Positions 6,224 to 14,056 of a stretch of DNA of 18,877 bases are shown piece after piece. Under the pieces are notes generated by a model. The model saw nothing but the letters and a program-made list of their open reading frames with translations, was not told the DNA's origin and made no database searches. Origin of the DNA: an uncultured Clostridia bacterium (GTDB lineage: Bacteria; Bacillota; Clostridia; Oscillospirales; CAG-272). Position 1 is the stretch's first letter; every line of letters starts with the position of its first letter. A program made the translations under genes and the position numbers. The stretch lies in the NCBI GenBank assembly GCA_947624945.1, contig CANQMJ010000036.1, forward strand, positions 1 through 18,877. The letters are read 5' to 3'.

Positions 6224-7351
6224 TTACCCTTTCCTCCACACCATTCTATCAACGATCCCGGTATAGCTCTGAATAATCTTTAAAATCTTAGCGCTTACAT
6301 TAACGTCCGTATACGCCGGAACATCAACGCCCAAATCACCGTTCCTGGTCATCTCTACAGCAAGATCCACAGCTTGCAGTACTCTGTCGCCGGTTATAGA
6401 GCCGATGATGAATACCCCTTTGTCCAGTGCCTCCGGGCGTTCTGTAGATGTTCTTATAGATACGGTTGGAAATCTAAAATATGCGCTTTCTTCGGGCAGG
6501 GTTCCGCTGTCGGAAACCACGCAAAACGCATTTTTCTGAAGCTTGTTATAATCAAAGAATCCGAGCGGTTTATGCTGCATGACCCGTCTGTCAAACTTAA
6601 ATCCACGAGCTTCGATATACTTTTTCGAACGCGGGTGGCAGCTGTACAGGATAGGCATATCATACTTTTCGGCCATTTCGTTTACGGCGTTCATAAGGCT
6701 AAAAAAGTTCTCTTCAATGTCAATGTTCTCTTCACGATGTGCGGACAAAAGAATGTATTTATTCCTTTCGAGCCCCAGTTTTTCGAGAATATTGCTATCG
6801 TCGATTTTTTTCTCATACTCACCAAGCACTTCCGCCATCGGCGAACCGACGACGTAGGTGTACTCCGGCTTGACACCGGTATCAAGAATATACCGTCTCG
6901 CGTGTTCTGAATAGCAAAGGTTCACATCGCTCGTCACATCGACAATGCGCCTGATAACCTCTTCCGGAAGATTTTCGTCTTTGCAGCGGTTTCCTGCTTC
7001 CATGTGGAAAACCGGTATCTTAAGTCTTTTCGCTGAAATAACACATAGGCAGGAATTCGTATCGCCGAGAATGATTACAGCGTCCGGTTTTACTTTTGCC
7101 ATCAATTCATACGACTTGGAGATCACATTTCCCATCGTCTGACCGAGATTTTCACCGACAACATTGAGGTAAGCATCCGGCTCACGAAGCCCAAGATCAT
7201 CGAAAAAGACTTTGTTCAGCTCATAATCGTAATTCTGTCCCGTATGTACAAGTGTGTGATCAAAATATTTATCACACTTTTTGATGATCGCCGACATTTT
7301 GATAATTTCCGGTCGTGTGCCGACGATTGTCATAAGTTTCAGCTTGCTCAT
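6224..7351 (-). CDS. wecB: Non-hydrolysing UDP-HexNAc 2-epimerase (CapG/WecB-like)
   Basis: A 375-aa GT-B-like epimerase of full family length. Motifs: GTRPEIIKM (11-19), HTGQNYD (36-42), GDTNS (96-100), MEAGNRC (117-123), PEEVIRRIVD (129-138), SAHREEN (203-209) and a C-terminal SDSGTLPEES. WecB acts on UDP-GlcNAc, whereas CapG/FnlC/WbjD and QnlB/WbvD act on 6-deoxy-L-sugar nucleotides. The direct 3' linkage to a CapE-like dehydratase and an RmlD-like reductase favours the latter, as the last step of a UDP-L-QuiNAc or UDP-L-FucNAc route. It starts 10 nt after the reductase stop, with AAAGGATAAG as ribosome site. The wecB symbol denotes family only. Confidence 0.88.
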   Translation of the reverse strand: MSKLKLMTIVGTRPEIIKMSAIIKKCDKYFDHTLVHTGQNYDYELNKVFFDDLGLREPDAYLNVVGENLGQTMGNVISKSYELMAKVKPDAVIILGDTNSCLCVISAKRLKIPVFHMEAGNRCKDENLPEEVIRRIVDVTSDVNLCYSEHARRYILDTGVKPEYTYVVGSPMAEVLGEYEKKIDDSNILEKLGLERNKYILLSAHREENIDIEENFFSLMNAVNEMAEKYDMPILYSCHPRSKKYIEARGFKFDRRVMQHKPLGFFDYNKLQKNAFCVVSDSGTLPEESAYFRFPTVSIRTSTERPEALDKGVFIIGSITGDRVLQAVDLAVEMTRNGDLGVDVPAYTDVNVSAKILKIIQSYTGIVDRMVWRKG

Positions 7352-7361
7352 ATCTTATCCT

Positions 7362-8222
7362 TTACAATTCATAATGAGGATACAGTTCCTTATGCGAATG
7401 TACCCAATCTGCCATATCCGCAACCATTGTTTCATAATCGGGTACGATATATTTCCCACCAATCGGTGAGGCAACAAGAGATTTATTGAGTGATACACCA
7501 TCAAAGGGATTGATGATGAGTTCATCATTTCTGAGATAATGGTTGAACAATTTCAGAAGTTCATATTTCGTGATACTTTCCTGCGGAACTGAATTATACA
7601 AACCGGTGATTTGGTGTTCCATCACATACTCCATCGTCTTTGCCAGTTGTAGCGTAGTTTGCCCCGTCCAAACCGCTCCGGTAAAACCGTTGATCTCACC
7701 GCGCTGTTTCATGAACCAATTGAAAAGCCCGATACCAGTCTCATTGATGTCGGGACCGACGATAGAATTGCGGAGCGTCGTGTTTTTGTCATCTTCCAGT
7801 TCGCCGAGCGCTTTTGTGCGGTCATAAAATGTCTCGCCGTCCCGGAGATCATCTTTCTTGTATCCTCCGCGTTTTCCCGAAAAGACACAGTCTGTACTCA
7901 TATGGATTATCCGCGTAGACATTTTTTCAGTGATCTTTGCGAGATAATGGGGAAGAAAGGAATTCAGCATGACCGCATTAGCGTGATCACGTTCAGCAAA
8001 TTGATTGAGAACGCCAATACAGTTGATCACATAATCGTATTCGCCGTCGGTTACTATATTTTTCACAGCCACAAGGTCGGTAGCATCACCCACAAAACCG
8101 GGGACAAGAGGATTATGGGTAAGAGAAAATCCCTTTACATCATGTCCGCGTTCCATTAGATACAATGAAATCTGATGTCCTGCCATACCCGCGGAACCCA
8201 TGACCAAAACTTTTTTACTCAT
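7362..8222 (-). CDS. RmlD-like SDR reductase of UDP-6-deoxy-L-HexNAc pathway
   Basis: A 286-aa atypical SDR. The N-terminal nucleotide motif GSAGMAG is at 9-15, STDCVFSG at 109-116 holds the catalytic Ser/Thr region, and YDRTK (133-137) is the YxxxK pair. The layout and the STDxVFxG...YxxTKxxGE signature match RmlD and WbvR/QnlA. It should reduce the 4-keto group of the CapE product. CapF of Staphylococcus is about 370 aa with a C-terminal cupin that performs C3 epimerisation; this protein ends with the SDR part and has no cupin. In known pathways the cupin-less type gives L-RhaNAc, then L-QuiNAc after C2 epimerisation. It overlaps capE by 8 nt with AGGAGG ahead of the ATG. The product is inferred. 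Confidence 0.82.
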   Translation of the reverse strand: MSKKVLVMGSAGMAGHQISLYLMERGHDVKGFSLTHNPLVPGFVGDATDLVAVKNIVTDGEYDYVINCIGVLNQFAERDHANAVMLNSFLPHYLAKITEKMSTRIIHMSTDCVFSGKRGGYKKDDLRDGETFYDRTKALGELEDDKNTTLRNSIVGPDINETGIGLFNWFMKQRGEINGFTGAVWTGQTTLQLAKTMEYVMEHQITGLYNSVPQESITKYELLKLFNHYLRNDELIINPFDGVSLNKSLVASPIGGKYIVPDYETMVADMADWVHSHKELYPHYEL

Positions 8223-9285
8223 GACTCCTCCTATCTATACCGAGGCATTCATTAACATAATCCGTTGTCAAAAGCTTCTCAATAATGCCGTCGATGTCAA
8301 GTCTCCTTGTATTATGGCTTGTATAAGCCTCGTCCGCCATTGTGTGTACTTCACCCTTAACAAAGAATTTGTCATAATTCAGATCTCTGCTGTCCGCCGC
8401 CACTCGAAAATAATTGCCCATATCTTCTGAACGCAACCGTTCTTCGCGGGTCATAAGGGTTTCGTACAGCTTCTCACCGTGACGTGTACCGATAATGTTC
8501 GTTCCCGTATCGCCGAACAGCTTCTGCACCGCTTTCGCGAGATCGCCGATAGTGCTGGCATCAGCTTTCTGAATGAACAGGTCGCCGGGATGCGCATGCT
8601 CAAATGCGAATTTCACAAGCTCAACCGCCTCGTCTAAATTCATGAGGAAACGCGTCATATTCGGGTCGGTGATGGTGATTGGCTGCCCCGATTTGATCTG
8701 ATCGATAAACAGCGGTATTACGCTGCCGCGGCTGCACATGACGTTCCCGTACCGGGTGCAGCAAATGACAGTCCCATCCCGTTCTGCGGCGACACGTGCG
8801 TTTGCATAGATGACGTGTTCCATCATTGCCTTTGAAATGCCCATTGCGTTGATCGGGTACGCCGCTTTATCAGTAGACAGGCATACAACGCGCTTAACAC
8901 CCGCTTCGATAGCCGCGTGCAGAACGTTGTCGGTACCGATGATATTTGTGCGCACAGCTTCCATCGGGAAAAATTCGCAACTCGGTACCTGTTTCAGCGC
9001 TGCTGCATGGAATATGTAGTCGACGCCGTGCATAGCGTCGCGAACCGATTCAATATTTCGTACATCGCCTATGTAGAATTTGACCTTGCCCGCGTGCTCC
9101 GGATATTTCGCCTGCAGCTCATGCCGCATATCGTCCTGCTTCTTTTCATCGCGGGAAAAAATGCGGATTTCACCGATATCGGTTGTAAGGAAGTGTTTGA
9201 GGACAGTATTACCGAACGAGCCGGTGCCGCCGGTGATCATAAGAACAGAATTTTCAAATGGGTTTTCATTTTTTAACTTCACCAT
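8215..9285 (-). CDS. capE: UDP-GlcNAc 4,6-dehydratase/5-epimerase (CapE/FnlA/WbjB-like)
   Basis: A 356-aa extended SDR. GGTGSFG (19-25) binds the cofactor. STDKAAYP (137-144) and MGISK (148-152), with Met in place of the usual catalytic Tyr, are the signature of inverting UDP-GlcNAc 4,6-dehydratases. RYGNV (178-182) and TRHGEKLYE (267-275) are further family blocks. It should turn UDP-D-GlcNAc into the UDP-6-deoxy-L-4-keto sugar, feeding the two genes that follow. The ATG at 9285 is chosen over an upstream start at 9345: AGGAG lies about 8 nt before it and the fold begins right after. This start overlaps the acyltransferase end by 20 nt. Cytoplasmic enzyme. Distinct from the larger membrane-bound dehydratase at 14057-16162. 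Confidence 0.9.
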   Translation of the reverse strand: MVKLKNENPFENSVLMITGGTGSFGNTVLKHFLTTDIGEIRIFSRDEKKQDDMRHELQAKYPEHAGKVKFYIGDVRNIESVRDAMHGVDYIFHAAALKQVPSCEFFPMEAVRTNIIGTDNVLHAAIEAGVKRVVCLSTDKAAYPINAMGISKAMMEHVIYANARVAAERDGTVICCTRYGNVMCSRGSVIPLFIDQIKSGQPITITDPNMTRFLMNLDEAVELVKFAFEHAHPGDLFIQKADASTIGDLAKAVQKLFGDTGTNIIGTRHGEKLYETLMTREERLRSEDMGNYFRVAADSRDLNYDKFFVKGEVHTMADEAYTSHNTRRLDIDGIIEKLLTTDYVNECLGIDRRSHE

Positions 9286-10387
9286 TTTTAATACTCCTAT
9301 ATACAAGCGCTTTTTTGAGAAGCGCATTTGAAACCTTTTTTTCAATAACGTGCGCAGAGAAACAACTCAAGATCATAATAGCAATAAGTTCTGAAGCAAA
9401 GACAGTTATAAATACAAATGGATTTGTAATACTGGTAATCCCGAGTTCTACAACAAGGTTAATTACCACGATGTGATAGAGATAAAATGCAAAAGTATAA
9501 TCAGTTTTTACACGGTGCTTACCAAAACCATAGCCTACAGCAAACACAGTGCACATCAGCAGCAAAGTTGTCACAACATTGTACCTTATACCACATGCAT
9601 AATCTGAGATTTTGTCAGGAAGCAACTCCCAAACTGTATAAAGCAAAATAATAATCCACTTATATCTAACGAAAAACGGAATTAGCCTTTCTCTGAAATT
9701 GTATACCATCATTCCAAACATAAAAATATATAAAAAAGGAAAAATCATGACATTAAGCAGCTTATAAGCTATTTCAGGAATCAACGGCGACAACTTCTCA
9801 AGAATCAAACTTACAGCAGAGAGTGCAACAATTGTTCCCATCCAAAACTTTAACGTTCTTTTTTCCATAAACTTTGCAATAACATAAACAGATAAATAAA
9901 ATTGAACATCAACCGTTATTGTCCACAAAGCACCGTTAGGTACGCCAACACCATATTCTTGCAGCCAGTACCCCCCCCCCGTGTAAAATTGGCATATTGT
10001 AAATTGCGTTATGATATATATTAGAAAATCAAGTATACTTGGCTTATACGGATTTACTATAAGGATGATTACAGTGTTGATTGCTATGCACACCCACATA
10101 GAAGGGTAAATCCTAAAAAATCTGCGTATCAAAAATTCTTTTACATCATATTTTTCAATTGATCGAGCAACTAAAAAACCGCTTAGAACAAAAAATACGG
10201 GAACGCCTCTTACAAAATAAGCAAGAAAATTCAAAGCTGTGAAGGGAACGTTATAATCTGTCACAAAATGACCGAGAAAAATCGTCAAAGCGCAAAATAT
10301 TCTTATGTAGTCAAAACAATTGCTTTCAAAATTAACTGATGATGCATTTTGCGTCTCTTTGTTTTCATTATTACATAAAAAATTCAT
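9266..10387 (-). CDS. OafA-like membrane acyltransferase (family 3), G10 tract in frame
   Basis: A 373-aa multi-pass protein of the acyltransferase-3 family, with about ten hydrophobic segments. Visible motifs: FDYIRIFCALTIFLGHF (25-41, catalytic His region), FFVLSGFLVARS (65-76), RRFFRIYP (88-95) and NGALWTITVDVQFYL (151-165). Members O-acetylate surface polysaccharides. Codons 136-139 (ACG GGG GGG GGG) form a run of ten G on the coding strand. The frame is open here; by reading, adding one G gives a stop about 15 codons on and losing one G gives a stop about 20 codons on. Slippage would thus switch the protein on and off. The gene is AT-rich (9721-9780 about 23% GC). It lies 53 nt after the GT4 and overlaps capE by 20 nt. 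Confidence 0.88.
   Translation of the reverse strand: MNFLCNNENKETQNASSVNFESNCFDYIRIFCALTIFLGHFVTDYNVPFTALNFLAYFVRGVPVFFVLSGFLVARSIEKYDVKEFLIRRFFRIYPSMWVCIAINTVIILIVNPYKPSILDFLIYIITQFTICQFYTGGGYWLQEYGVGVPNGALWTITVDVQFYLSVYVIAKFMEKRTLKFWMGTIVALSAVSLILEKLSPLIPEIAYKLLNVMIFPFLYIFMFGMMVYNFRERLIPFFVRYKWIIILLYTVWELLPDKISDYACGIRYNVVTTLLLMCTVFAVGYGFGKHRVKTDYTFAFYLYHIVVINLVVELGITSITNPFVFITVFASELIAIMILSCFSAHVIEKKVSNALLKKALVYRSIKNGEVKK
9971..9980 (-). repeat. G10 homopolymer inside acyltransferase gene (candidate phase switch)
   Basis: Ten consecutive C on the plus strand, G10 on the coding strand, within codons 136-139 of the acyltransferase, in a locally AT-rich gene. No other G or C run of similar length was noticed in the window. 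Runs of this length slip readily during replication and are the classic basis of on/off contingency genes. Confidence 0.85.
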
Positions 10388-10440
10388 AAGAAATCAGCCT
10401 CATTAACAATTTATTTTTCAAGAACGATCAGCTTTAACTA

Positions 10441-11667
10441 TTATATAAATAAATCTTTTTCAACTTGATCGAGTAATCGATCTTTATTAAAGTGTTTTTG
10501 TGAATACTTCAATGCATTTTCTCCCATCTGAAGTAGCTTCTGCCGTCTCATATTCATCATGTCTATAATGTTTTCGGTCAATCCTTCCGCGTCTTCGGCA
10601 TCACTGACCAAGCCGGAGCCGGACTCGCTGATGATCTCCTGAACCTCACCGTCCGCAGAAACAAGGACGGGTTTTCCGCACGCCATACACGACTGTGTTT
10701 TCGCCGGTATCGTCATGGAAAACACTTCGCTTTTGGATAGACAGATCAGAAGCGCGTCGGCAAAGAAAAAGTATTCCGGGATTTCCTCTGCCGGCTTTCG
10801 GTCAATAAAGTTAAAATATTTCCCCGTACCGGACGATTCGATTTTATCTATAAGAACCTGTTTGAAACGACCGTCGCCTATCATATTGAAGCGAACCGAC
10901 AAATTTTTGTCGCGCAGCCGCTCGGCTGCATCAACCAGTATTCCAAGTCCTTGTGCATAGCCTATATTGCCGGCAAAAACGATGTTGAATACTCCGTCCC
11001 GCGGGATCTCTTTTTGTGGTGCATCAGATAACGGTTTGTAAAAATCCTCCGCATACTGCGGCCAATAAATAACTTTTTCATTTGCTTCTTCTTCACTGCA
11101 TCCGATACGGCTGCCGATATCTTTTTTGAAGCTTTTCGATGAGATGAAGATCCTGTCGCAACGCCTGTATATGTAATTTACCATCTTGCCGATCGGACCG
11201 ATAACGAGCTTGCTGTGTATGCCCGTTATGATCTCAACATTTTGCGGCCACAAATCTGTAACATAAAGAATATTCGGTATTTTTCTTTTCTTGGAAAGCC
11301 AAACGCCGATCAGCGCTTGCGTCATCGGCGAAACTTCATATGTAAAGATCGTATCCGGTCTCAGCTTTGTAAACACCTTCCAAAAAAATCCGGAAACAAC
11401 AAACGATAAATAATTTAAGATGAGTCCGACCGATGAGTGTCCTCTTGCTACGATTGGCAAACGGATAATATCTATCCCGCTCCAGGTCTCACGTCGTCTC
11501 TTCCGCCATCCGTAACCTTCAAAGAATTTTCCCTGCGGATAATTAGGTATTCCCGTCAAAACAGTCACTTTATATCCGCGTCTGACCCATTCGACTGCTA
11601 TGTCATTTATTCTGAATTGTTCGGGATAAAAATATTGCGAGACGATCAAAATATGTTTTTGTTCCAT
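10441..11667 (-). CDS. Glycosyltransferase family 4, WbuB/CapL-like
   Basis: A 408-aa GT-B glycosyltransferase. The N-terminus ILIVSQYFYPEQFRINDIA and the TVLTGIPNYPQGKFF block are typical of the WbuB/CapL/WcaI group. The C-terminal domain has FAGNIGYAQGL and an acidic site in CLSKSEVFSMTIPAK, followed by ACGKPVLVSADGE. WbuB and CapL transfer L-FucNAc (or the related L-QuiNAc) to lipid-linked D-sugars, which fits the UDP-6-deoxy-L-HexNAc genes three to five positions downstream. It likely adds the second sugar of the repeat unit. Its ATG shares one base with the stop codon of the upstream reductase (TAATG). No signal peptide; peripheral membrane action expected. Donor is an inference from family and context. 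Confidence 0.88.
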   Translation of the reverse strand: MEQKHILIVSQYFYPEQFRINDIAVEWVRRGYKVTVLTGIPNYPQGKFFEGYGWRKRRRETWSGIDIIRLPIVARGHSSVGLILNYLSFVVSGFFWKVFTKLRPDTIFTYEVSPMTQALIGVWLSKKRKIPNILYVTDLWPQNVEIITGIHSKLVIGPIGKMVNYIYRRCDRIFISSKSFKKDIGSRIGCSEEEANEKVIYWPQYAEDFYKPLSDAPQKEIPRDGVFNIVFAGNIGYAQGLGILVDAAERLRDKNLSVRFNMIGDGRFKQVLIDKIESSGTGKYFNFIDRKPAEEIPEYFFFADALLICLSKSEVFSMTIPAKTQSCMACGKPVLVSADGEVQEIISESGSGLVSDAEDAEGLTENIIDMMNMRRQKLLQMGENALKYSQKHFNKDRLLDQVEKDLFI

Positions 11668-12545
11668 TATGACGTTGACTCCGTTTTTCTTATAGAGTCG
11701 GTCAACGCGACAGTATCAAATCCTTCATACCCGCTCATTCCCATGTCATACCACAGACTCCCGAATGCCTTATTCACAATCGGCGTTACATGGCTCATCA
11801 GCTTCAGCGCCCAGCCGAAGCCGCGCACCAGCCGAACCCGCTTGCCGTGCACCTCGGCGATCAGCTTCACGAGCTCGCTCGTGTTGCTGTACTCCGCGTT
11901 CTGCGGCCAGAATGTGCCGGACTCGCCGTTCTCTATCATCAAGCGCACGAATTCACACAGGTTTTCAATATACAACATCGACCGCTCATTTTTCACATAT
12001 GGGAATATCGGCGTTTTCTGCGCGAGCTTTGCAAGCAGCGGATAGTTGCCCTTGCTGCCCTTGCCGTAGATCATCGGCGGGCGCAGGATCACGACATTGA
12101 AGTTTTCGTCGTTCAGCGGGCGGATGCCGTTCTCCGCCTGCACCTTGCTGTCCCCGTAGCAGTTCGCCGGGGAAACGGGCGTATCCTTCGTGATCAGCTT
12201 GTCCTTCCCGATCGGCGCAGACTCGCCGTATACGATCGCGCTGCTCATGAAGATAAATTGTCCCGCGCCGTCAGCTTTCGCCTTTTTCGCCGTCTCTATC
12301 GTCAAATCAGTGTTGACAGAATAGTAGAGTTTTTCTTTCTCCGCGCTGATCTTTCCGCTGTCGGAGTGCGCTATCCCTGCAACATGGAACACACTGTCGT
12401 ATCCTGAGAAGCTCTTTTCCCGCCAACTGCCGTCGATCATATCCACGGTGTCGATTTCGTACTGTTCGGGATAATTCTCCTTTATGTACTTCTCAAACGA
12501 CGTTCCGATGTAGCTGTTCGCGCCTGTGATGAGGATTCGTTTCAT
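11667..12545 (-). CDS. NAD-dependent epimerase/4-reductase (CapN/WreQ-like SDR)
   Basis: A 292-aa extended SDR. GANSYIG (8-14) binds the cofactor, MSSAIVYGE (100-108) carries the catalytic Ser, and YGDSK (130-134) is the YxxxK pair. It is close in length to CapN (about 295 aa). Proteins of this kind next to a phosphoglycosyl transferase and a CapD/WbpM-type dehydratase reduce the 4-keto-6-deoxy-HexNAc to D-FucNAc or D-QuiNAc, in some systems after transfer to the lipid carrier (WreQ). The ATG at 12545 is chosen: it makes an ATGA overlap with the transferase stop and has AAAGGAG upstream. A longer in-frame opening to 12665 lies inside the transferase gene and is low-complexity. A UDP-GlcNAc 4-epimerase is the main alternative. 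Confidence 0.83.
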   Translation of the reverse strand: MKRILITGANSYIGTSFEKYIKENYPEQYEIDTVDMIDGSWREKSFSGYDSVFHVAGIAHSDSGKISAEKEKLYYSVNTDLTIETAKKAKADGAGQFIFMSSAIVYGESAPIGKDKLITKDTPVSPANCYGDSKVQAENGIRPLNDENFNVVILRPPMIYGKGSKGNYPLLAKLAQKTPIFPYVKNERSMLYIENLCEFVRLMIENGESGTFWPQNAEYSNTSELVKLIAEVHGKRVRLVRGFGWALKLMSHVTPIVNKAFGSLWYDMGMSGYEGFDTVALTDSIRKTESTS

Positions 12546-13198
12546 TTTTCGACAGGCTCCTTTGATGCTTCTGTTTCTTCTTCCTTCTCCATCGCGCCCG
12601 TGCCGCCCTCGAGCACGCCGTCGTGACGCAGCACCGCCGCGACCGTAAGCCACAGGCATTTGCAATCCATCATAAACGCACGAATTCCGCCCTTTTTAAG
12701 CGTTTGGGCATACTCGCCGTCAAGCTTTGCTTTTACGGGAATTTCCAACTCGTCCCGACCATTGATCTGCGCCCAGCCGGTAAGACCGGGCTTCACGTCG
12801 TTCGCGCCGTACTTATCTCGCTCCTCGATGAGGTCACTCTGGTTCCACAAGGCCGGTCGCGGTCCGACGATGCTCATCCTCTGTGAGACGATATTGAAAA
12901 GCTGGGGCAACTCATCTATTGACGACCGTCGGATGAATTTTTGAAACGGCGAGAGCATATCTTCTGCCTTGAACTGATGTGTCGGTGTGTCGTGCGGCAC
13001 AGTTGTCGGCATACTGCGGAATTTCAGGATCGTGAACGTCTTTTTGTCCTTTGCGATTCGCTTCTGCTTGAAAAAAACGGGACCGGGTGAATCTATTTTA
13101 ATGATGATTGCGACGATGAGCATCGGCAGCGCAAGAACAATGATCGCGCAAAGGGAAAGAATCGTATCTAAAAACGGCTTGATTACATATCTATACAC
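12542..13198 (-). CDS. Polyprenyl-phosphate phosphoglycosyl transferase (PglC/CapM-like)
   Basis: A 218-aa monotopic phosphoglycosyl transferase. The N-terminal re-entrant hydrophobic helix is at about 10-33, followed by the conserved blocks SPGPVFFKQKR (37-47), TILKFRSM (56-63), RRSSIDELPQL (90-100, with the catalytic D95-E96 pair), GPRP (112-115) and KPGLTGWAQINGRD (136-149). It transfers a sugar-1-phosphate from a UDP-sugar to undecaprenyl phosphate at the inner membrane face and so starts the repeat unit. Its neighbours, a UDP-GlcNAc 4,6-dehydratase and a 4-reductase, point to a 6-deoxy-HexNAc as first sugar. The tail after residue 200 is highly charged (EKEEETEASKEPVEK) and variable. It starts 28 nt after the acetyltransferase stop, with a CGGAG site. 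Confidence 0.92.
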   Translation of the reverse strand: MYRYVIKPFLDTILSLCAIIVLALPMLIVAIIIKIDSPGPVFFKQKRIAKDKKTFTILKFRSMPTTVPHDTPTHQFKAEDMLSPFQKFIRRSSIDELPQLFNIVSQRMSIVGPRPALWNQSDLIEERDKYGANDVKPGLTGWAQINGRDELEIPVKAKLDGEYAQTLKKGGIRAFMMDCKCLWLTVAAVLRHDGVLEGGTGAMEKEEETEASKEPVEK

Positions 13199-13226
13199 TT
13201 CAATAAACTCCGGTAGTTTAATATTT

Positions 13227-13757
13227 TCAAATCATTTTTCGCTTTACGACGCATCCGACCTCGATTTTTTTGCCAGATTCCACCACCGCACTGCTTTCCA
13301 CGACTGCGCCGCAGTCGATGTGGCAATAATCTCCGACCGAGCAGTTGTGATTGACAACGGCGCCTGCGGATATGATCGTGCCTGTGCCGATTACGGAATT
13401 TGCGTTCACAGCCGCAAGCGGCTCAACGATACATCCTTCGCGGAGCTTTGCCGATGGGGACACATACGCTTTCGGCGAGATAAGAACGGGAATTTGAAAG
13501 CCCTCTTTTTTGAGGTTTTCCGTCAGCTTCCGACGCAGTTCAGGATCGCCTATTGCAACGATCGCGTATTGATATACTCCAACATAATTCTTTGAATCGC
13601 CGAACTTGCCGATCACAGCTTCGTTACGTTTTTTACTATTCTCGCCGAAGCTGTCGTCAAGAAAATCTGTCTTTTCATAAAAACCCATCGACTGTGCAAT
13701 CTCTTCCACTACGCTTCCGTATTGCCCCGCGCCAAGAATCAGGAGATTACTGTTCAT
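13227..13757 (-). CDS. PglD/NeuD-like hexapeptide acetyltransferase, short C-terminus
   Basis: A 176-aa protein with an N-terminal Rossmann-like PglD domain (LILGAGQYG, 6-14; VAIGD, 67-71) and a left-handed beta-helix of hexapeptide repeats from about 93 on. VNHNCSVG (135-142) contains the family catalytic His at 137. PglD-type enzymes N-acetylate UDP-4-amino sugars; NeuD-type enzymes O-acetylate sialic acids. The C-terminus stops at VEVG-type repeats (EVGCVVKRKMI) without the usual VPDxxVVxGxPAK segment, so it is shorter than typical members (about 200-215 aa). The ATG at 13757 has GTGCGGA upstream; an in-frame TTG at 13781 would overlap the 86-aa gene's stop and is the alternative start. 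No aminotransferase that would make its usual substrate is present. Confidence 0.8.
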   Translation of the reverse strand: MNSNLLILGAGQYGSVVEEIAQSMGFYEKTDFLDDSFGENSKKRNEAVIGKFGDSKNYVGVYQYAIVAIGDPELRRKLTENLKKEGFQIPVLISPKAYVSPSAKLREGCIVEPLAAVNANSVIGTGTIISAGAVVNHNCSVGDYCHIDCGAVVESSAVVESGKKIEVGCVVKRKMI

Positions 13758-13777
13758 GTTTTTATCCGCACCGTGAT

Positions 13778-14038
13778 TCAAAAGAAACTCGGTTCAGCTC
13801 CGTTTTGTTCTTTGTATTTCTTTGCAAATTCCGAATCTGCATCTGCGATAGGAGGCTCGTTTTGCTGTAAACTCAGGACAACAAAACCGTTTTCCGTGCC
13901 GATTGCTGTGACTGCGTAATTCCTATACGCATCTTTTTCGGTTAAGTCCAACTCTTTGAGCAGCTTCTTTTCATAGCCGACTATGACATATGTGATGCTT
14001 TCGTTGACAAGCTCTTTGATTTCGCTGAATCTCAACAT
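13778..14038 (-). CDS. Small protein of unknown function (86 aa)
   Basis: I do not recognise this family. It is 86 aa, soluble, with no signal peptide or membrane segment. The first half (MLRFSEIKELVNESITYVIV) could form a helix then a strand, and the middle (NYAVTAIGTENGFVVLSL) reads as paired beta strands. The tail is acidic, then basic, ending in FF. The gene starts 18 nt after the dehydratase stop with a GGTGAAAG site and ends 21 nt before the next ATG. Spacing, ribosome site and position make it a real gene. A role in modulating the flanking dehydratase or acetyltransferase is conceivable but there is no direct evidence. Confidence 0.65.
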   Translation of the reverse strand: MLRFSEIKELVNESITYVIVGYEKKLLKELDLTEKDAYRNYAVTAIGTENGFVVLSLQQNEPPIADADSEFAKKYKEQNGAEPSFF

Positions 14039-14056
14039 TGTTCTTTCACCCGTTTG

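Noticed and set aside
7362..8222. True dTDP-rhamnose synthesis by the RmlD-like gene
   Set aside because: No rmlA, rmlB or rmlC is present, and it is coupled on both sides to UDP-HexNAc enzymes.
12546..12665. N-terminal extension of the CapN-like reductase by 40 residues
   Set aside because: The extension is Arg/Gly-rich low complexity inside the transferase gene; the ATG at 12545 has a ribosome site and begins at the cofactor motif.
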